Shown here piece after piece: positions 1 to 7,119 of a DNA stretch of 7,272 bases (position 1 is the first letter of the stretch; each line of letters starts with the position of its first letter). The stretch covers positions 1 through 7,272 of the forward strand of contig JAISCH010000136.1 of the NCBI GenBank assembly GCA_031265725.1, read 5' to 3'. Source of the stretch: Propionibacteriaceae bacterium. Lineage in GTDB: Bacteria; Actinomycetota; Actinomycetes; Propionibacteriales; Propionibacteriaceae. The position numbers and the translations under genes were made by a program. The notes beneath the pieces are model-generated. The model was not told where the DNA came from. It worked only from the letters and a program-made list of their open reading frames with translations, and did no database searches.

Positions 1-903
1 CGCGCGGGACGCCGTTTCGCCCACATCGACATCCAGCCGACCCAGATCGGGCGTATCTTCCGTCCCGATATCGCCGTGGTCTCCGATGCGCACACTGCGT
101 TGAGCATGCTCCTAGCCGAGGCCAAGGCCCGGAAAGAGCATGGCGAGCTTCCTGACTACTCCGAATGGGTGGCGCTCAGCCAAGAGCACCGGCAAAGCCT
201 GCAACGCAAATCCCACTTCGACAACGTGCCGCTGAAGCCGCAGCGGGTCTACGAGGAGATGAACCGGGCCTTCGGCGGACGTTGCCGCTACGTCACCACC
301 ATCGGCCTGACCCAGATCGCCGGGGCGCAATTCCTCAACGTGCTCTCTCGGCGCGGCTGGATCAACGCCGCCCAAGCCGGACCGCTGGGTTGGACGCTGC
401 CGGCCTGCCTCGGTGTCGCCAAGGCGCTGCCGGACGAGCTAGTCGTGGGGCTGAGCGGTGATTACGACTTCGAATTCCTGATCGAGGAATTGGCCGTCGG
501 TGCCCAGCACCACATCCCCTACGTCCACGTCGTGCTCAACAATGCCTATCTCGGGCTGATCCGGCAGTCACAGCGTGGCTTCGACATGGACTACCAGGTG
601 CAATTGTCTTTCGACAATTTGAACGCCCCGGATATGGACGGCTACGGAGTGGACCATGTCCGGGTGGCCGAAGGACTGGGCTGCGGAGCCATCCGGGTAC
701 GCACTCCGGCTGAACTCCCCGCCGCGTTCGCCAAAGCCGAGCAGATGGCCCGCGAACTCAGTGTTCCGGTAGTGGTGGAGGTCATCGTTGAAAGAGTCAC
801 CAATATCGCCATGGGCAGTGCTCTGGACAATATGACCGAATTCGAGGAGTTGGCCACCGTGGCCGCTGACGCTCCGACTTCCCCGCTCCCACTCAAGGCA
901 TAG
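1..903 (+). CDS. gcl: Glyoxylate carboligase (tartronate-semialdehyde synthase), C-terminal half, 5' end outside window
   Basis: This ThDP-dependent cytosolic enzyme joins two glyoxylates to give tartronate semialdehyde and CO2, in the glycerate pathway of glycolate, glyoxylate and allantoin use. The frame is open from base 1, giving 300 residues of a protein usually near 590-600, so the central domain end and the ThDP-binding domain are present. The match to E. coli Gcl (from memory) runs throughout: [12 protein letters not shown] near the left edge, [24 protein letters not shown], then the ThDP/Mg motif beginning GDYDF (bases 457-471) and ending in the NN pair (538-543). [12 protein letters not shown] follows, and [12 protein letters not shown] lies near the C-terminus. 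GDYDF replaces the usual GDG start of the ThDP motif, but E. coli Gcl has GDFDF, so this is normal for the family. The unusual Val that replaces the catalytic Glu in Gcl lies upstream and cannot be checked. The stop touches the next gene, suggesting cotranscription with the regulator. Confidence 0.96.
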   Translation, partial: RAGRRFAHIDIQPTQIGRIFRPDIAVVSDAHTALSMLLAEAKARKEHGELPDYSEWVALSQEHRQSLQRKSHFDNVPLKPQRVYEEMNRAFGGRCRYVTTIGLTQIAGAQFLNVLSRRGWINAAQAGPLGWTLPACLGVAKALPDELVVGLSGDYDFEFLIEELAVGAQHHIPYVHVVLNNAYLGLIRQSQRGFDMDYQVQLSFDNLNAPDMDGYGVDHVRVAEGLGCGAIRVRTPAELPAAFAKAEQMARELSVPVVVEVIVERVTNIAMGSALDNMTEFEELATVAADAPTSPLPLKA

Positions 904-911
904 TGGGCCGC

Positions 912-1664
912 ATGGCTGAGCGAAGGGATGGCATCCAGTCGGTTGACCGCGCTTTCGCAATCCTGGAAGCGATGGTCGACGCCGAGGGCGAAGTCGGGCT
1001 GAGCGAGCTCTCCGAGAGGCTTGAATTGCCAGTGCCAACTCTGCACCGAATGTTGCGTACCCTGATGGCGGGAGGTTATGCCCGACAGCTTGCCTCCCGC
1101 CGTTATGCCTTGGGCCCACGGCTGATCACTCTCGGCGAGGCGGCGGCCCGGCTGACCGGGAGTTGGGCGCGCCCGGTGCTGGCGGATTTGTCCAAAGCAT
1201 TGGGCGAGACGGCAAATATGGCCATCCGCGACCGGGTCTAGGTAATCTATGTCGCCCAGGTGCAATCCCATCAGACTTCGATGCGAGTATTCACCGAAGT
1301 GGGCCGCCGGGTCAATCTGCACAGCACCGGCGTCGGCAAAGTGATTCTGGCCAACCTTCCCGAATCCGAGGTGCGCGCCATCGTCGGGAGAGCAGGGCTG
1401 GACGCGCAAACCGTCCACACCATCACTGAGCTGAGCGGACTCTTCGCCGAATTGGAGACGATCCGGGCACGCGGCTATGGGGTGGACGAGGAGGAGCAGG
1501 AGTTGGGCGTGCGCTGTTTCGCAGTCGCCATTCCGCAAGCGCCAGTTTCCGGGGCGATCTCCGTCTCCGGCCCCAAGGACCGGATGACCGACGAAGTCAG
1601 AGACCGGGCAGTGCCGCTGCTCCAAGCAGCCGCCGAGTTGGTCGCCACCGAATTAATGGCCTGA
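912..1664 (+). pseudogene. IclR-family transcriptional regulator interrupted by an in-frame TAG
   Basis: The conceptual protein is 250 codons long, normal for the IclR family, in one frame with a single TAG at 1239-1241 (codon 110). Codons 1-109 hold the winged helix-turn-helix domain (GIQSVDRAFAILE, LSELSERLELPVPTLHRMLRTL, YALGPRLITLG) and the linker helix. After the stop, 140 codons continue the effector-binding domain with family motifs VIYVAQV, MRVFTEVGRR, LHSTGVGKVILA, and GVDEEEQELGVRCFAVAIP near the C-terminus. No frameshift or other stop is seen. I chose ATG 912; a GTG at 903 overlaps the gcl stop and is an alternative. It directly follows gcl, and IclR-type repressors such as AllR control gcl elsewhere, so this was probably its regulator. 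A truncated product would keep DNA binding but lose ligand sensing and tetramer contacts. A one-base sequencing error or a very recent mutation would look the same. Confidence 0.85.
1239..1241 (+). other. Premature amber codon inside the IclR-family frame
   Basis: The reading is ...ATC CGC GAC CGG GTC TAG GTA ATC TAT GTC GCC CAG..., that is IRDRV-stop-VIYVAQ. Homology continues without a gap on both sides. The family often has an acidic or polar residue just before the V-V/I-Y-V-A strand, so GAG to TAG is the simplest change (inference). No good restart site follows. The nearest in-frame GTG (1260) lies inside the conserved VAQV strand and has no well-placed Shine-Dalgarno. Confidence 0.9.
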
Positions 1665-1681
1665 AAGCCTCGCGCTGACGC

Positions 1682-1722
1682 CCGGCTATTCGGAAATAAC
1701 TTCCTGAATGGCCGGTTTGTCA
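1682..1722. terminator. Strong hairpin at the convergent gene junction, likely terminator
   Basis: Bases 1682-1695 pair with 1701-1715: a 14-bp stem with one G-U wobble (1687:1710) and one bulged T (1705), closed by a five-base loop (1696-1700). On the plus strand it is followed by TTTGT, a weak U-tract, so it fits a terminator for the gcl-regulator transcript. It overlaps the last codons and the stop of the minus-strand lipoprotein gene. On the minus strand no T-run follows. Confidence 0.55.
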
Positions 1723-2624
1723 ATATTCTCCTTGTCGTACCAGAAGAAACCAGTGTCAACCAACCGGGGCAATGGTTTGCCCTCCAACAACCTGACCGCT
1801 GAGGAAACCACCTGTGCGCCCATTCCAGTCGGATTTTGCGCGATAGCTCCAGCCATCACTCCGGAGCGAATGGCTTTGATCTGCGCGGCTCCAGACTCAA
1901 AGCCGATCAACACCGGATCGTCCTCGCCCGCTTTCCAAGTGGCAAGGATTTTGCTGGCCGCGTCTGGTGAGGTGAAGAACACCCCAGCCGGTTTCTGCTT
2001 TTCCAACAAATTCTTAAATGCTGCCAGGCCAGTTTCCTCGTCACCGTCAAGAGTGATCGGGTCCAACAGCTTCACTTGGGGACAACTCTCTCCCAGCCCC
2101 TCCCGGAAGCCGATGTAGCGGTCGATCTCGGTCTGGTGGCCGAGCGCGTCGGAAACGGTCGCCACCTCACCCTCGTTGCCGATCAGATCGCACATGTGGC
2201 GGGCAGCCTCACTGGCCGCTGTGTTGTTGTTGGTGGCGACTGTCACTGTTGGATTGACACCTTCCAATTGGGTGTCAAAAGCGATGAAAGGGATGCCGGC
2301 GTTGGTCGCCTCTTTGGCAATATTGACCGCTGAAGTCGGACTGATCGGGGCAAAAGCAATCGCTGAGGGACGGGTGTCCAGCGCCTCGCGGAGCAATTTA
2401 AGCTGCCCCTCGACATCATCTGGGGAAGCTGGGGCGGTATAACGAATCTTGATGTGCTCGCTTTCAGCCTGGACTGCGGCCCCGGCCTGAACGGCTTCCC
2501 AATACTTGCCCTCGGAGCTTTTCCCAATAATCAATACATAGATCGTCGAGGAGCCAAACCCTGCCGTACAACCGCTGAACGCAATGCAGACTAACGCCAT
2601 AAAGGCGGAAATCAGCTTCGGCAT
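1686..2624 (-). CDS. ABC-type sugar substrate-binding lipoprotein (RbsB-like, periplasmic binding protein family 4)
   Basis: The product is 312 residues. A short signal peptide ends in a lipobox, AFSGC, with Cys19 as the probable lipidated residue, so the protein should sit on the outer face of the membrane and feed an ABC importer. The mature part has the two-lobe type I binding-protein pattern of ribose-type proteins: IYVLIIGKSSEGKYWEAVQAG at the first strand and helix, a SAIAFAPISPTSAV segment, AGIPFIAFDTQL, NNNTAASEAARHM, a GVFFTSPDAASKIL segment, VLIGFESGAAQIKAIRSG and GAIAQNPTGMGAQ. These are the usual hinge and ligand-pocket regions; the ligand cannot be named. The ATG at 2622-2624 is preceded by GAGGGGAAGG, a good ribosome site. 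No permease or ATPase gene is next to it, so it is an orphan here. It converges on the broken regulator, and by eye it is less GC-rich than its neighbours, which could hint at acquisition. Confidence 0.88.
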   Translation of the reverse strand: MPKLISAFMALVCIAFSGCTAGFGSSTIYVLIIGKSSEGKYWEAVQAGAAVQAESEHIKIRYTAPASPDDVEGQLKLLREALDTRPSAIAFAPISPTSAVNIAKEATNAGIPFIAFDTQLEGVNPTVTVATNNNTAASEAARHMCDLIGNEGEVATVSDALGHQTEIDRYIGFREGLGESCPQVKLLDPITLDGDEETGLAAFKNLLEKQKPAGVFFTSPDAASKILATWKAGEDDPVLIGFESGAAQIKAIRSGVMAGAIAQNPTGMGAQVVSSAVRLLEGKPLPRLVDTGFFWYDKENIDKPAIQEVISE

Positions 2625-2645
2625 GACCTTCCCCTCGTTAAAACC

Positions 2646-2673
2646 ACTACATAAAGATTAGAGCCTTTGCCAA
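2646..2673 (-). promoter_or_regulatory. Candidate promoter of the substrate-binding lipoprotein gene
   Basis: On the minus strand TTGGCA (2668-2673) lies 16 bases before TGTAGT (2646-2651), resembling -35 and -10 boxes with 5/6 and 4/6 matches to consensus. The -10 box ends about 21 bases before the start codon, leaving a short leader that contains the strong ribosome site. This is a motif match only. Confidence 0.3.
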
Positions 2674-2737
2674 ATGACCGGCCTAACCGGCGCACCCAAC
2701 CTGCGATTCTGTCGAAAAGAATCTTACCGAGTAGTGC

Positions 2738-2750
2738 GACAATCAGTTGG
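2738..2750 (+). promoter_or_regulatory. Candidate leaderless promoter of aat (extended -10)
   Basis: GACAAT at 2738-2743 is preceded directly by TGC (2735-2737), which makes an extended -10 element. It ends six bases before the GTG start at 2750, so transcription would begin at or next to the start codon. No Shine-Dalgarno sequence is visible before that codon, which fits a leaderless mRNA. No convincing -35 box is present. A 6-bp inverted repeat, GATTCT (2705-2710) with AGAATC (2718-2723), lies upstream and could be an operator, though it may be chance. Confidence 0.4.
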
Positions 2751-3433
2751 TGACTTCGCCCATCTTCGGGCCACCGCAGAGCTGGCCGACCAACCAGGAT
2801 GCGATCTGTACGACGCCAGAATTCGACGCCGAGCTCACTATCGAGGCTTACCACGCTGGGTTGTTCCCCATGCCGATCACCCCGCTCAAAGATGTGGAAG
2901 GCGTCACTTGGTGGTCGCCTCGTCTGCGCGGGGTGCTGCCGCTGAGCCGGCTGCGCGTCACTCGTTCCATGCGAAAGTCAGCGAAGCGTTACCGCACCAG
3001 CGTCGATCAGGCCTTCTCAGCCGTAGTCGCGGCCTGCGCCGATCCGGCCCGGACTGGTGGCTGGATAGACGACCAGATCACCGCTGTCTACCAGGAATTG
3101 CACGCCGACGGGATCGCCCACTCCATCGAATGCTGGGACAGCGCGGATCGACTCGTCGGAGGTCTGTACGGGGTGAGCTTCGGCGGGCTCTTCGCGGGCG
3201 AGTCGATGTTTCATGACGCCGACCTCGGCCGCGACGCCTCAAAAGTCGCGCTGATGCGCCTGGTCGGCATCCTTTCCGACGAATACGCCGACAGCCGCCT
3301 GATCGACGTGCAGTGGTTGACCCCGCACTTGGCCAGCCTCGGCGCGATAACCGTCCCACGCGAGGCCTATTTACTCAGTCTGCGCTACCTGCTCGCCGTC
3401 CCGGCCCCGGACTGGACTGGCCAGCGCCACTGA
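2750..3433 (+). CDS. aat: Leucyl/phenylalanyl-tRNA--protein transferase
   Basis: This cytosolic enzyme moves Leu or Phe from aminoacyl-tRNA to the N-terminus of proteins that begin with Arg or Lys, marking them for ClpS/Clp degradation (N-degron pathway). The 227 residues match the family's usual length in actinobacteria. Diagnostic motifs run in order: FGPPQSWP at the N-terminus, LTIEAYHAGLFPMP, WWSPRLRGVLPL, TGGWI, GIAHSIECWD, LVGGLYGVSFGGLFAGESMFH, and LIDVQWLTPHLASLGAITVPREAYL near the C-terminus. I chose GTG 2750; TTG 2747 is one codon earlier in the same frame. Neither has a ribosome site, but an extended -10 element ends six bases before 2750, which supports a leaderless GTG start. The GGDL motif seen before the AYR-G-FP segment in E. 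coli Aat is replaced by TPEFDAEL, a possible lineage feature. It is divergent from the lipoprotein gene. Confidence 0.95.
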   Translation: MTSPIFGPPQSWPTNQDAICTTPEFDAELTIEAYHAGLFPMPITPLKDVEGVTWWSPRLRGVLPLSRLRVTRSMRKSAKRYRTSVDQAFSAVVAACADPARTGGWIDDQITAVYQELHADGIAHSIECWDSADRLVGGLYGVSFGGLFAGESMFHDADLGRDASKVALMRLVGILSDEYADSRLIDVQWLTPHLASLGAITVPREAYLLSLRYLLAVPAPDWTGQRH

Positions 3434-3439
3434 CACCAC

Positions 3440-3486
3440 GCGAACGGCTATAGCGGTTACGCCAAGAGGTCGCTGGTCAAGCGACC
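3440..3486. promoter_or_regulatory. Two adjacent dyads between aat and the membrane-protein gene
   Basis: The first dyad (3440-3462) is centred on the perfect 8-base palindrome GCTATAGC (3447-3454), flanked by AAC/GTT pairing and then by GCG/CGC pairing after one bulged A, with one G-G mismatch. The second is GGTCGCT (3468-3474) with AGCGACC (3480-3486), a perfect 7-bp repeat with a five-base spacer. Neither is followed by a T-run, so they are weak terminator candidates. The second overlaps where the -35 of the next promoter would lie, so an operator is possible. Confidence 0.4.
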
Positions 3487-3515
3487 GCTTAGTCCTGGCC
3501 TCTACAATGATGATG
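3481..3515 (+). promoter_or_regulatory. Candidate leaderless promoter of the membrane-protein gene
   Basis: TACAAT (3503-3508) matches the -10 consensus at five of six bases and ends six bases before the GTG start at 3515, placing the transcription start at the start codon. GCGACC (3481-3486), 16 bases upstream, is a poor -35 (three of six). No Shine-Dalgarno is visible before 3515. Spacing is the same as at aat. Confidence 0.5.
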
Positions 3516-4051
3516 TGATCAACGAACTCGGCATCTACTACCAGCCGGACCTCGCCAAGGGGCGGGCCAAGGCATGCCGTCGGCAGTTGACCGTCAATTT
3601 GGCCGTCTTCGCCTTCATCGTTGGTTTGGGAGTGGCGGCGATACTGTTCGATCAATTCGACCCGGGAAGCGGACAGTCCGATTGGGGCTACCTGCTGGCC
3701 TCCAGTTTCCCGATCCCGGCGACAATCATCCTGATCATGACAGTATTCACCCTGGTCGCCTACCTCAGAGCGGCGAAAACCGCCAATTCAGCCGAAGGAT
3801 TGGCTATCGGCCTCAACCGCGATGGCATCCTCATCCATGGCCAATGGCTGCCCTGGCCTGAAGTGGGCGATTTGAAAGTGCTGCCGAGCCGTTGGGGAGG
3901 ATCGACCCAGTTGCGAGTCAGTTCACGGGACGGTGCCCAGCTCTCACTGCCCTTGATCTATACCGACACCATGCCCGCCGAACTGGACATCGCCGTCCGC
4001 ACCCTGTCGTCCGGCCGGGCCAGAGTAGACCTAAGCCGCTTGGATGGCTAG
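3515..4051 (+). CDS. Small membrane protein with two TM helices and a PH-like domain, function unknown
   Basis: The 178-residue product has a short basic N-terminus (KGRAKACRR, about 15-23) and two hydrophobic helices: about 25-45 (LTVNLAVFAFIVGLGVAAILF) and 67-84 (IPATIILIMTVFTLVAYL). The C-terminal half, about 95-178, is soluble and beta-rich. It contains a GILIHGQWLPWPEVGDLKV segment typical of bacterial PH-like domains, where a short strand pair is followed by a W-x-E/D turn. By the positive-inside rule the N-terminus and the PH-like domain face the cytoplasm, joined by a short outside loop (about 46-66). Such proteins are common and poorly studied in actinobacteria; I cannot name a function. 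The start is GTG 3515, chosen because TACAAT lies six bases upstream and no ribosome site is present. It is a separate unit from aat and is followed, 94 bases later, by fba. Confidence 0.75.
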   Translation: MINELGIYYQPDLAKGRAKACRRQLTVNLAVFAFIVGLGVAAILFDQFDPGSGQSDWGYLLASSFPIPATIILIMTVFTLVAYLRAAKTANSAEGLAIGLNRDGILIHGQWLPWPEVGDLKVLPSRWGGSTQLRVSSRDGAQLSLPLIYTDTMPAELDIAVRTLSSGRARVDLSRLDG

Positions 4052-4092
4052 CTATCCCATTACCGAAAACAGGTGACGCGAGCCGTCCATTT

Positions 4093-4121
4093 TTGGCAGA
4101 CTTAGCTTTGCTGAATATTTG
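4093..4121 (+). promoter_or_regulatory. Candidate fba promoter in the 94-base gap upstream
   Basis: TTGGCA (4093-4098) resembles a -35 box, and TATTTG (4116-4121), 17 bases downstream, is a weak -10. The region is clearly more AT-rich than the flanking genes, as expected of a promoter. The ribosome site AAAGAG (4133-4138) follows, seven bases before the fba ATG. The exact -10 assignment is uncertain. Confidence 0.3.
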
Positions 4122-4145
4122 CCCCAACTTTGAAAGAGATCTTCG

Positions 4146-5168
4146 ATGCCCATTGCAAGCCCTGAGAAATATGCCGAGATGCTAGACGCCGCCAAGGCTG
4201 GCTCATACGCCTTCCCGGCGATCAACATCACTTCGTCACAGACCGTGAACGCCGCGCTGGCCGGATTCGCTGAGGCTGGCTCCGACGGCATCATCCAGGT
4301 CAGCACCGGTGGCGCTGAGTACGCCTCCGGCCCGACGATCAAGCAGATGGTCACCGGCGCGGTGGCATTGGCTGAATACGCGCATGTGGTCGCCAAGAAC
4401 TATCCGGTGAATATCGTCGTCCACACCGACCACTGCCCAAAGGACAAGCTGGCCAGCTACGTCCGTCCACTGCTCGCCATCTCCAAAGATCGCGTCGATC
4501 ATGGCTTGGCCCCACTGTTCCAGTCGCATATGTGGGACGGCTCCGCAGTGCCGATGGAAGAGAACCTGCAGATCGCTGATGAATTGCTCGCCCTGACCAA
4601 CTACAACCACCAGATCCTTGAGATCGAGGTCGGTGTGGTCGGCGGAGAAGAGGACGGCGTGAAGGCCGAGATAAACGAGAAGCTTTACACCACAGTGGCC
4701 GATGGCCTGCGCACTATCGAGGTGCTCGGCCTGGGCGAGAAGGGCCGCTACATCACCGCGCTCACCTTCGGCAACGTCCACGGCGTCTACAAGCCCGGTG
4801 CGGTGAAGCTGCGCCCAGAGGTGCTGAAGGAAATCCAGGACGCAGTGGGCGCCAAGTATGGCAAGGACAAGCCTTTCGACTTGGTCTTCCACGGCGGCTC
4901 CGGCTCGACCGCGCAGGAAATCTCCGATGCCGTCGATTACGGCGTCATCAAGATGAACGTGGACACCGACACCCAGTACGCTTTCACCCGCCCAGTGGTG
5001 GAACACATGTTCAAGTGCTACGACGGCGTTTTGAAGATCGATGGCGAAGTCGGCAACAAGAAGCAGTACGATCCGCGAGCTTGGGGCAAGAGCGCTGAGG
5101 CCGGTATGGCCCAGCGGGTTGTCGAGGCTTGCGAGCGGCTGCGTTCGGCGGGCAAGACGCTCAAGTAA
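4146..5168 (+). CDS. fba: Class II (zinc-dependent) fructose-bisphosphate aldolase
   Basis: This cytosolic enzyme reversibly splits fructose 1,6-bisphosphate into dihydroxyacetone phosphate and glyceraldehyde 3-phosphate in glycolysis and gluconeogenesis. The 340 residues are normal for class IIA enzymes. HTDHC (93-97) supplies the catalytic Asp95 and metal ligand His96. LEIEVGVVGGEEDGV supplies the Glu ligand and the substrate-loop residues. FGNVHGVYKPG contains ligand His212, FHGGSGS (248-254) contains His249 and the phosphate-binding loop, and NVDTDTQ (271-277) closes the active site. The C-terminal YDPRAW segment is also typical. Start ATG 4146 is supported by AAAGAG seven bases upstream. 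The gene ends in tandem in-frame stops, TAA TAA, often seen in highly expressed genes. The nearest upstream gene is 94 bases away with a plausible promoter between, so fba probably has its own transcript that may continue into the next small gene. Confidence 0.98.
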   Translation: MPIASPEKYAEMLDAAKAGSYAFPAINITSSQTVNAALAGFAEAGSDGIIQVSTGGAEYASGPTIKQMVTGAVALAEYAHVVAKNYPVNIVVHTDHCPKDKLASYVRPLLAISKDRVDHGLAPLFQSHMWDGSAVPMEENLQIADELLALTNYNHQILEIEVGVVGGEEDGVKAEINEKLYTTVADGLRTIEVLGLGEKGRYITALTFGNVHGVYKPGAVKLRPEVLKEIQDAVGAKYGKDKPFDLVFHGGSGSTAQEISDAVDYGVIKMNVDTDTQYAFTRPVVEHMFKCYDGVLKIDGEVGNKKQYDPRAWGKSAEAGMAQRVVEACERLRSAGKTLK

Positions 5169-5277
5169 TAACGGTGCCGGGCCGGGCTGCGATTCGGCAG
5201 TTGTTCCTTGTTGCTGCTGTCGCTATCACGAGGTAGGCCATCAGGCTACGCAGCGATTCGGCTTCCACCGATTCATT

Positions 5278-5283
5278 GAGAGG
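5278..5283 (+). promoter_or_regulatory. Ribosome binding site deciding the GTG start at 5292
   Basis: GAGAGG ends eight bases before GTG 5292 and is the only good Shine-Dalgarno in the 123-base gap after fba. It supports the GTG over the later internal codons. The rest of the gap shows no clear terminator or promoter, only three short CGATTC repeats. Confidence 0.55.
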
Positions 5284-5291
5284 TCGCGCCA

Positions 5292-5693
5292 GTGAACAAG
5301 CGCCGCGAGGACGCCGCCCGGAGAGCGGCATTGGCCGCCAGCACTGAACGTGCCGAGGCGGTTGCCGCCCAAGCCCAGATCGACGGTTTCGTGGCCACGG
5401 CTAAAGACCGTGGCCTCGTTCCGGAGCCTTTGCGGGCGATCACGCTCGCCGGTAAGACCGTGCGGACTGATCGCGTCGGTTGGTATCTCAACGCCGCCCG
5501 TTCAGTGGCGGTCGGCGCGGATGGCAGTTTTTATCGCTTGGTCGTGCCGGGGTCGTTCCGGGACCGCTTCCGGGGAGTAGAGTTGCAAACCTCCGCTCCC
5601 CCGCTGGTCATCGGCCTCGGCGCGCGCGATGGCGAGTCCGGCGATTTGGCGGGTTTCCTGGCCGCCGCATTGGAGGCATATGCCCCCAGATGA
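5292..5693 (+). CDS. Conserved-looking hypothetical protein between fba and purA
   Basis: The 133-residue product is soluble, with no signal peptide or membrane segment. Residues 1-40 are a highly charged Ala/Arg/Glu-rich helix (MNKRREDAARRAALAASTERAEAV), a likely single helix or short coiled coil. The rest is a compact domain: IDGFVATAKDRGLVPEPLRA, GKTVRTDRVGWYLNAARSVAVGADGSFYRLVVPG, then PPLVIGLGARDGESGDLAGFLAAALE. The W-Y-L and S-V-A-V-G-x-D-G-x-F-Y pattern reads like a small alpha/beta domain I recall in actinobacterial hypothetical proteins, but I cannot assign a named domain. There are no catalytic Cys, His clusters or nucleotide loops. Start GTG 5292 has GAGAGG eight bases upstream. 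It lies 123 bases after fba and 77 before purA, with a terminator-like hairpin after it, so it may be the last gene of an fba transcript. Codon use is like the neighbours. It is likely real, but the function is unknown. Confidence 0.75.
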   Translation: MNKRREDAARRAALAASTERAEAVAAQAQIDGFVATAKDRGLVPEPLRAITLAGKTVRTDRVGWYLNAARSVAVGADGSFYRLVVPGSFRDRFRGVELQTSAPPLVIGLGARDGESGDLAGFLAAALEAYAPR

Positions 5694-5703
5694 TCAAATG
5701 CGC

Positions 5704-5709
5704 TAAAAT
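5704..5709 (+). promoter_or_regulatory. Candidate -10 box of the purA promoter
   Basis: TAAAAT matches the -10 consensus at five of six bases, just after the stop of the preceding gene. Transcription would start near 5716 and the mRNA would carry the 5721-5746 hairpin in its leader. No convincing -35 box is seen at the right distance. There is no room for another promoter between the hairpin and the start codon. Confidence 0.4.
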
Positions 5710-5720
5710 ACCTTGGCAAT

Positions 5721-5757
5721 AGCCCGGTGGCAGATGCCTGCGGGCTTTCATATTTTT
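5721..5757 (+). terminator. Rho-independent terminator-like hairpin in the purA leader
   Basis: AGCCCG (5721-5726) pairs with CGGGCT (5741-5746), and inside it GGC (5729-5731) pairs with GCC (5736-5738), separated by a GT/TG internal loop. A T-rich run (5746-5757, TTTCATATTTTT) follows. This is a good intrinsic terminator shape. It may end the transcript of the hypothetical gene, act as an attenuator of purA, or both. Confidence 0.65.
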
Positions 5758-5758
5758 C

Positions 5759-5767
5759 AGGCGGTGA
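5759..5767 (+). promoter_or_regulatory. Strong ribosome binding site of purA
   Basis: AGGCGGTGA differs from the ideal AGGAGGTGA at one base and ends three bases before ATG 5771. It decides this start. Its first bases are part of CAGGC (5758-5762), which is complementary to GCCTG (5736-5740) in the 3' arm region of the preceding hairpin. Confidence 0.7.
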
Positions 5768-7051
<1,284 letters not shown>

Positions 7052-7070
7052 GCAAAACACCTCGATTGCC

Positions 7071-7092
7071 GATGGCAGATCTTTCTGCCATC
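7071..7092. terminator. Hairpin 20 bases after purA, possible terminator
   Basis: GATGGCAGA (7071-7079) and TCTGCCATC (7084-7092) form a perfect 9-bp stem with a TCTT loop. It stands just after the purA stop, where a terminator is expected, but no T-run follows on either strand. It may protect the mRNA 3' end or terminate weakly. Confidence 0.5.
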
Positions 7093-7119
7093 CCACACTC
7101 CTGATATGCCTCCGCGTGC

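Noticed and set aside
1239..1241. Recoding of the amber codon (pyrrolysine or programmed readthrough)
   Set aside because: No supporting structure follows it, this protein family gives no reason for a special residue there, and a simple point mutation or base error explains it.
642..1625. A 327-codon open frame on the minus strand opposite gcl and the IclR regulator
   Set aside because: It lacks recognisable motifs and lies opposite two genes with clear homology. Long antisense frames are normal in GC-rich DNA.
4042..4057. Dyad GGATGGCTAGCTATCC across the stop of the membrane-protein gene
   Set aside because: The usable stem is about five pairs with no T-run. It is too weak to call a terminator.
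4236..5006. A 256-codon minus-strand open frame opposite fba
   Set aside because: It is a composition shadow. The plus strand encodes an unambiguous aldolase with all metal ligands.
5233..5249. Small hairpin GTAG-CC / GG-CTAC upstream of the hypothetical gene
   Set aside because: Six pairs with a bulge and no T-run are expected by chance in GC-rich spacer DNA.
5189..5274. Three CGATTC copies (two within a 10-base repeat GCGATTCGGC) between fba and the next gene
   Set aside because: Short, unevenly spaced and probably chance; there is no dyad or promoter context.
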